Assembly (NCBI GenBank): GCA_017513625.1
Contig: JAFXEW010000048.1
Location: forward strand, 1-34,999
Direction of reading: 5' to 3'
From: Lachnospiraceae bacterium
GTDB lineage: Bacteria; Bacillota; Clostridia; Lachnospirales; Lachnospiraceae
Length of the DNA: 34,999 nucleotides
The notes beneath the pieces were generated by a model that made no database searches, was not told where the DNA came from, and was given only the letters and a program-made list of their open reading frames with translations. Position numbers and translations under genes: made by a program. Shown in pieces: positions 33,530 to 34,999 of this stretch; the stretch's first letter is position 1; each line of letters starts with the position of its first letter.

Positions 33530-33913
33530 AGTCGCCTCCATGTGTAAACTAAAAAAATCATTGGATTTCATCCGCCAAAAATCACATTTTCCCCAAAAAA
33601 GGGCGCAAATATGACCATAGCACACTCCATCTTATATCACATTATATATTACCTTCTTCCAAAGCGCTTCCTAATTCTTGCTCTTTTTTCTTCACAGATT
33701 GCTTATTTATGCCTAAACTTTTGAAATTTTATTGTGCAACATTTACTTTTATGCAAACAGATGATACAATAATTATACTCTATACACGGTACATTTTCAC
33801 AAAAATGAGAGTTTTTAATCAAGTTGCCGTTAATTGACCACAAGATTTGCCAACGCAAAATTTGCGACATCATCATCTTGGGGTTTCGTACTATTTCGAC
33901 AAAGGACAAAACG
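33530..33913. promoter_or_regulatory. Divergent regulatory region between ABC operon and AraC gene
   Basis: A 384-base gene-free stretch. On the plus strand TTTACT (33742-33747) and the extended -10 TGATACAAT (33762-33770) are spaced 17 bases and could drive the AraC gene, with a long leader of about 135 bases. On the minus strand TATAAT (33641-33646) is a candidate -10 for the operon, without a good -35. Just upstream of it lies the palindrome-like CCAAAGCGCTTCCT (33659-33672), a partial match to CcpA/LacI-type operators. A weak -35 is what one expects of an AraC-activated promoter, but no AraC half-sites could be assigned. Confidence 0.55.
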
Positions 33914-34855
33914 ATGGAAAAGGAATTTGAAGCACCTAATTACAATTCTGTAAACATTGACTTTTCGGGTTACCGCAACGTGGACAATGCCCAAGAGCTT
34001 GTAGATTACTACAAAGACTCCAATATCCGCATCTGGCTGAACGACGGCAACTACCCCTTCGACACACACTGGCACAATGCTTTGGAGATACTTATGCCTG
34101 TGGATGAACCCTACAAAGCAGTGGTCAAAGAGACTACTTATGTAATCCAGCCCGGCGAGTTTCTGATTATCCCACCCAGGGAATTACATTACCTGCCGGC
34201 TCCCACATGCGGCAGCCGTTTTATTTTTCTGATTGATACATCACCTCTTGCAGGCATCAGAGGATTTACCGGCCTTCAGGCACTGCTGTTGCAGCCCGTT
34301 CTGTTTAATAAAGAGCACTTCCCTGCCATTCACAGCGAAGTGTATCATGATTTACTGCAGATACGGAACACCTATTATAATATGAATGAATACGCAGAGC
34401 TCACCATATATTCCCTGCTGATTACTATCCTGGTCAAAATCGACCTGGCGCAAAAAAACATTGCGGACATGTTCCCCAATGTACGCCTCTATAAGCAGAA
34501 GGAATATAAGCAAAAGTTTACCAATCTGCTGGAATATCTGAACAGCCACTATATGGAAGATTTGGATCTTGAACAGGTTTCTGCCGAAATCGGCTTCTCC
34601 AAATTCCATTTCTCCAGACTGTTTAAGCAGTATACCGGCTATACATTCTGCGATTATGTAAATTACTGCCGTCTGCGCGTAGCCGAAGAAATGCTGGCCA
34701 AGCCCGACTGCTCCATTACGGAAATTGCACTACAGTCCGGTTTCCCCAGCATCTCAACCTTTAACCGTCTGTTTAAGCAGCATAAGGGCTGCAGCCCCAG
34801 TGAATACCGGGCTAAAAACACCACGGATGTACGCAGACATAATTCCCGCAAATAA
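33914..34855 (+). CDS. AraC-family transcriptional regulator with cupin sensor
   Basis: A 313-residue protein. The N-terminal cupin domain has HWHNALEILMP (about 52-62) and YVIQPGEFLIIPPRELHYL (76-94), typical of sugar-responsive AraC regulators. The C-terminal double HTH is about 204-300: DLEQVSAEIGFSKFHFSRLF, then SITEIALQSGFPSISTFNRLF, and the family tail GCSPSEYR. ATG 33914 is preceded by AAAGGA and is preferred to the non-ATG start at 33824. It is divergent from the ABC operon and is its likely activator, responding to an imported sugar. The ligand is not identifiable. Confidence 0.93.
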   Translation: MEKEFEAPNYNSVNIDFSGYRNVDNAQELVDYYKDSNIRIWLNDGNYPFDTHWHNALEILMPVDEPYKAVVKETTYVIQPGEFLIIPPRELHYLPAPTCGSRFIFLIDTSPLAGIRGFTGLQALLLQPVLFNKEHFPAIHSEVYHDLLQIRNTYYNMNEYAELTIYSLLITILVKIDLAQKNIADMFPNVRLYKQKEYKQKFTNLLEYLNSHYMEDLDLEQVSAEIGFSKFHFSRLFKQYTGYTFCDYVNYCRLRVAEEMLAKPDCSITEIALQSGFPSISTFNRLFKQHKGCSPSEYRAKNTTDVRRHNSRK

Positions 34856-34999
34856 AAAGGGTTATAGGACAAAATGTGTTGATGGCTAATCCCAATTATT
34901 AAATGTTTTGTCATATTTATGAAAGTCACTCCATACTATTGCATCACCCCAAATTGATAGGCTTTTTTCTAATCGGTTTTTCTCATTCATTCGCTGATA
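34856..34999. other. Window edge, no gene seen
   Basis: AT-rich sequence after the AraC gene. I found no convincing terminator hairpin, RNA gene or start of another coding region. A short ACAAAA/TTTTGT pairing is too weak to call. Confidence 0.4.

Noticed and set aside
1-34999. CRISPR array, tRNA, rRNA, insertion sequence or integrase
   Set aside because: No regularly spaced repeats, cloverleaf-like conserved blocks, terminal inverted repeats or transposase/integrase motifs were seen on either strand.

Overview
The window looks like a chromosomal segment of a low-to-medium GC, Gram-positive, spore-forming anaerobe, most likely a Clostridia member of Lachnospiraceae type. The grounds are strong AGGAGG ribosome binding sites, sigma-A-type promoters, intrinsic terminators, a lipobox solute-binding protein, a PdaA-type spore-cortex deacetylase, a Csp-like subtilase, and ATPase-less sugar ABC operons with an AraC regulator. 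This assignment is inference; there is no rRNA or other marker gene here.

Layout. (1) 1-1421 (+): a small AT-rich accessory cassette, made of an XRE regulator, a 3-TM membrane protein and a 55-residue ORF. It abuts the 3' end of guaA. (2) 1457-3400 (-): guaA, whose glutaminase half has lost its catalytic part, preceded by a one-TM coiled-coil protein. (3) 3458-4496 (+): a membrane HD-GYP protein with a clear promoter and terminator. (4) 4581-5786 (-): a voltage-sensor K+ channel with tandem TrkA-C domains. (5) 5983-10863 (+): a very large polytopic membrane protein and a hybrid histidine kinase. (6) 10930-15272 (-): a second hybrid kinase followed 32 bases later by a 7TM/HD-GYP/REC protein, probably one phosphorelay feeding c-di-GMP turnover. 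(7) 15420-18123 (-): a Csp-like S8 protease and pdaA, plausibly a spore cortex/germination pair. (8) 18283-20145 (-): a chemoreceptor.

(9) 20351-33529 (-) is the most striking part: a nine-gene, apparently single operon, divergent from an AraC regulator at 33914-34855. In transcription order it encodes a membrane-anchored solute-binding protein carrying two beta-sandwich modules, permease F, permease G, an NHL-propeller membrane protein, a Yip1-like membrane protein, a large membrane-anchored protein resembling DUF5696, a second permease F, a second permease G, and a lipoprotein solute-binding protein. There are two complete importer sets without an ATPase, and three uncharacterised envelope proteins lie between them. 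A structured intercistronic hairpin precedes the last gene and a terminator closes the operon. I infer a glycan-capture and import system of unknown substrate.

No tRNA, rRNA, CRISPR array, insertion sequence or integrase was found. Start sites were moved to internal ATG/GTG codons wherever the longest reading frame had no ribosome binding site but an internal codon did.
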